Shown here: one piece after another, positions 4,197 to 6,080 of the stretch
Layout of the letters: every line of letters starts with the position of its first letter
Numbering within the stretch: the stretch's first letter is position 1
Assembly (NCBI GenBank): GCA_945875135.1
Contig: CAMCJO010000144.1
Coordinates: 1 to 6,080, forward strand
Reading direction: 5' to 3'
Source: an uncultured Porphyromonas sp.
GTDB lineage: Bacteria; Bacteroidota; Bacteroidia; Bacteroidales; Porphyromonadaceae
DNA length: 6,080 nucleotides
Program-made: the position numbers and the translations under genes
The notes under the pieces: model-generated
Databases searched by the model: none
The model's input: only the letters and a program-made list of their open reading frames with translations
What the model was told of the DNA's origin: nothing

Positions 4197-5942
4197 TTAC
4201 TCTATGATGAGCGGACGCAGGACGACCTCACCCTCTAAAGAGGTGACACGTACTAGGTAGCGACCTGCGGGGAGTTGCGTCAGAGCTATTGTGGTCTCCC
4301 CACCCTGACCTTGCGTTGTCGAGAGCAGTGTGCCATCGGTCGCAAAGAGTTCGATAGTACTACCGATACGTGTTCGAACGGTTAGATAGTCACTAGCTGG
4401 GTTGGGGTAGAGGGTGGTCTCTATATTGAGCGTAGGAGTCTCTACATCTGTCGAGCCATCCATAGTGACACGTAGCTGATCCACACAGACACCACTGGAA
4501 CCATTGACTACAGGAACGAGAGTGAGCAGAATCTTCTTACCCCTGTACTGTGACAGGTCGGCTGAGATTAGCTTCCACGTAGAGGCAGTCCTCTGAGGAG
4601 CTAGGAGCTCTACAGGTGTGCCATTAGGCTCAGAGACCATCACCTTGAGTTCATCTACCTTATCAGCTGAGAAGAAGCCCTTAATGTAGCAAGAGAAGGT
4701 GGGAGCTTGAGCATCTGCAGGAATAACAAGAGGTGCTGAGAGTAGCTCATTCTGAGGTGTTATCGACTGTCCTCCAAATTGACGATTTTGATTCATTGAT
4801 GTCGGATAGAAGGTCCCCCAAGAGACAAGGCAGTCTTCACTCTTCTCTGCTCCAGCCTTAACATTGGGGTCTTTAAAGCTAAGTCCGAGACGATCTAGAA
4901 GACCTTTCCCCGAAAAAGAGTCGAAGCCTAGCCCATCGCCATCTTTATCGATAGAACGCCATCCCTTGTCGATATTCTCCTTATTATCCATACCACAGAA
5001 GAATGGATAGCTGGTGATAGGATCAGAGACAGTGACGGTTACTTTGCCAGAAGCATTACCATTCTTGTTCGTGACAGTAGCCTCAACTTCATAAGAGCCA
5101 ATCTTGTCAGCGGTGATCTGGTACTCAGCATCGCTCACCTTCTTGAGGGTGATGCCCGCAGGGGCCTTCCACTCGACTTTGGTGACAGGGGCGACGGTTG
5201 AGTAGGTAACCTTCATCGTATGGGTCTCCCCAACGTAAAGATCTGTCACACCTTCGAAAACTACTGCTTGAGGCTTGTCCTTATCGGTCATAAAGAGCGA
5301 CAAGAGCTCTGCAAACTTTGTGAACTCTGAATCTGATGTCGATACTTCACTACGACACTCGATCCACTTATTGCCTGGCCCAACGAGAACTAGTGTGGGG
5401 AATCCAGATACCGGAATGCCTAACGTGGAATACATCTTTGAGTCAGAAAAGAGGGGATAAGGGACAGGGTTGCCCTTACTATCCTTAGTCCAGTCACCTC
5501 GAGTCCCACCTCCTGAGCCCTTGATCGCACTAACGGTGGATCTTGGATCTGCTCCGACCCAAAAGACTTCAATTTGGTTTGTTCCTTTAGGACCGAACTT
5601 GGTATAGAGTTTCTCCAAGACTCCACTCGTATGGAGCGACCAGCAAGGACCACACCATACAGCGGAGAAGTCCATCATAATAGCTTTGCCAGACTTGAGG
5701 ATGGCATCGATATCGTACTCCTTGCCATTGATATCCTTAGCGACATATTGTGATGTCTTAAGATTAACAAGATCATCAGCTCGACCAGCGCGGAGCTGTG
5801 ATGTCCTATCCAGCGTAGAGCTCTCTACAAACTGGAGATCTGATGCTACGAGCTGTTGCTGTGCCGTAGCCCAAGTTGCTGGTAGGAGTACGCCACCAAC
5901 GAGTGCAAAGCTTACTGCTAAGCGTGTAATTAGTTTGTTCAT
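4197..5942 (-). CDS. Secreted thioredoxin-fold protein with Ig-like, adhesin-type jelly-roll and T9SS sorting domains
   Basis: The 581-residue product has a Sec signal peptide (basic MNKLITR, hydrophobic core, AxA-type site near A27). Residues about 62-218 are a TlpA/thioredoxin-like domain with the active site WCGPC (C97, C100) and a cis-proline loop GFP at P182. Residues about 226-307 look like an Ig/PKD-type beta domain. Residues about 311-497 resemble a cleaved-adhesin (choice-of-anchor J) jelly roll, with GWRSIDKDGDGLGFD near its start. Residues about 509-581 are a T9SS type A sorting domain (LYPNPASDYLTV, then LPAGRYLVRVTS). It probably reduces or isomerises disulfides at the cell surface; P. 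gingivalis HBP35 is a precedent for a surface thioredoxin carrying a T9SS domain, though the architecture differs. Five further cysteines (196, 316, 371, 418, 486) could form disulfides. It lies 44 bp after an Omp28-like gene end, with no promoter box seen in the gap, so the two are probably one operon. Confidence 0.93.
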   Translation of the reverse strand: MNKLITRLAVSFALVGGVLLPATWATAQQQLVASDLQFVESSTLDRTSQLRAGRADDLVNLKTSQYVAKDINGKEYDIDAILKSGKAIMMDFSAVWCGPCWSLHTSGVLEKLYTKFGPKGTNQIEVFWVGADPRSTVSAIKGSGGGTRGDWTKDSKGNPVPYPLFSDSKMYSTLGIPVSGFPTLVLVGPGNKWIECRSEVSTSDSEFTKFAELLSLFMTDKDKPQAVVFEGVTDLYVGETHTMKVTYSTVAPVTKVEWKAPAGITLKKVSDAEYQITADKIGSYEVEATVTNKNGNASGKVTVTVSDPITSYPFFCGMDNKENIDKGWRSIDKDGDGLGFDSFSGKGLLDRLGLSFKDPNVKAGAEKSEDCLVSWGTFYPTSMNQNRQFGGQSITPQNELLSAPLVIPADAQAPTFSCYIKGFFSADKVDELKVMVSEPNGTPVELLAPQRTASTWKLISADLSQYRGKKILLTLVPVVNGSSGVCVDQLRVTMDGSTDVETPTLNIETTLYPNPASDYLTVRTRIGSTIELFATDGTLLSTTQGQGGETTIALTQLPAGRYLVRVTSLEGEVVLRPLIIE

Positions 5943-5986
5943 GAGATGTTTGTTTATTTAGTATTATTGAGCGTTTGTTTTCTAGT

Positions 5987-6080
5987 TTAGTGTGTTGGGG
6001 TGTTGCCATTGAGAGGAGCCTTAGCGACCTCGTAGACCTCGCCTGTCTTGTGGTCGTAGAGTATAGCGACGACGGAGCAG
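5987..6080 (-). CDS. 3' end of an Omp28-like outer-membrane lipoprotein gene (partial)
   Basis: An open minus-strand frame enters from the right edge and ends at a TAA at 5987-5989. It encodes 30 residues, beginning CSVVAILYDHKTGEVYEV and ending NGNTPTH. The pattern C-x-V-V-A-x-L-Y-D followed by TGEV and a short terminal strand resembles the C-terminus of Omp28-related Bacteroidetes lipoproteins; this is recognition from memory over a short stretch. In this phylum Omp28-like genes often sit beside secreted thioredoxin-fold or choice-of-anchor J proteins, which fits the neighbour. The start and most of the gene lie outside the window. Confidence 0.55.
   Translation of the reverse strand, partial: CSVVAILYDHKTGEVYEVAKAPLNGNTPTH

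Overview
The window looks like chromosomal DNA of a Bacteroidales bacterium, most probably a Porphyromonas-like species. Two large genes encode secreted proteins that end in type IX secretion (T9SS) C-terminal sorting domains. The first has a Bacteroidetes-type TAnnTTTG promoter element upstream, and start codons are preceded by A/T-rich leaders rather than Shine-Dalgarno sequences. The intergenic DNA is full of CACGTGG-type repeats reminiscent of Porphyromonas. The genus is inference; the phylum and order are well supported.

Layout: 63-70 promoter element; 135-1919 (+) a secreted leucine-rich-repeat (LRR) protein with a T9SS sorting domain; 2000-2202 a block of palindromic and tandem repeats; 2203-3793 a complete IS3-family insertion sequence with 33-35 bp inverted repeats, carrying orfA and orfB on the minus strand with an A9G programmed-frameshift site; 3794-4052 further repeats; 4087-4180 two strong hairpins; 4197-5942 (-) a secreted thioredoxin-fold protein joined to an Ig-like domain, an adhesin-type jelly-roll domain and a T9SS sorting domain; 5987-6080 (-) the last 30 codons of a gene entering from the right edge, probably an Omp28-like lipoprotein in one operon with the thioredoxin protein.

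The two T9SS cargo genes converge on a repeat-rich intergenic region into which the IS has jumped. Both products should be exported by Sec, cross the outer membrane through T9SS and be anchored at or released from the cell surface: one a probable adhesion or biofilm protein, the other a surface redox protein.

The most interesting structure is in the intergenic DNA. With the IS mentally removed, the flanks form an inverted-repeat element of about 265 bp. Its ends carry GCAACAG, a 12-nt spacer and TAGCCACGT in opposite orientation at identical spacing. Between them lies a degenerate ~22-bp tandem array with CACGTGG cores, and the IS sits at a unit boundary of that array. This resembles a MITE with embedded tandem repeats. 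A second inverted-repeat block (3829-4052) overlaps it on the right and shares the motif GAGACTGNNGC.
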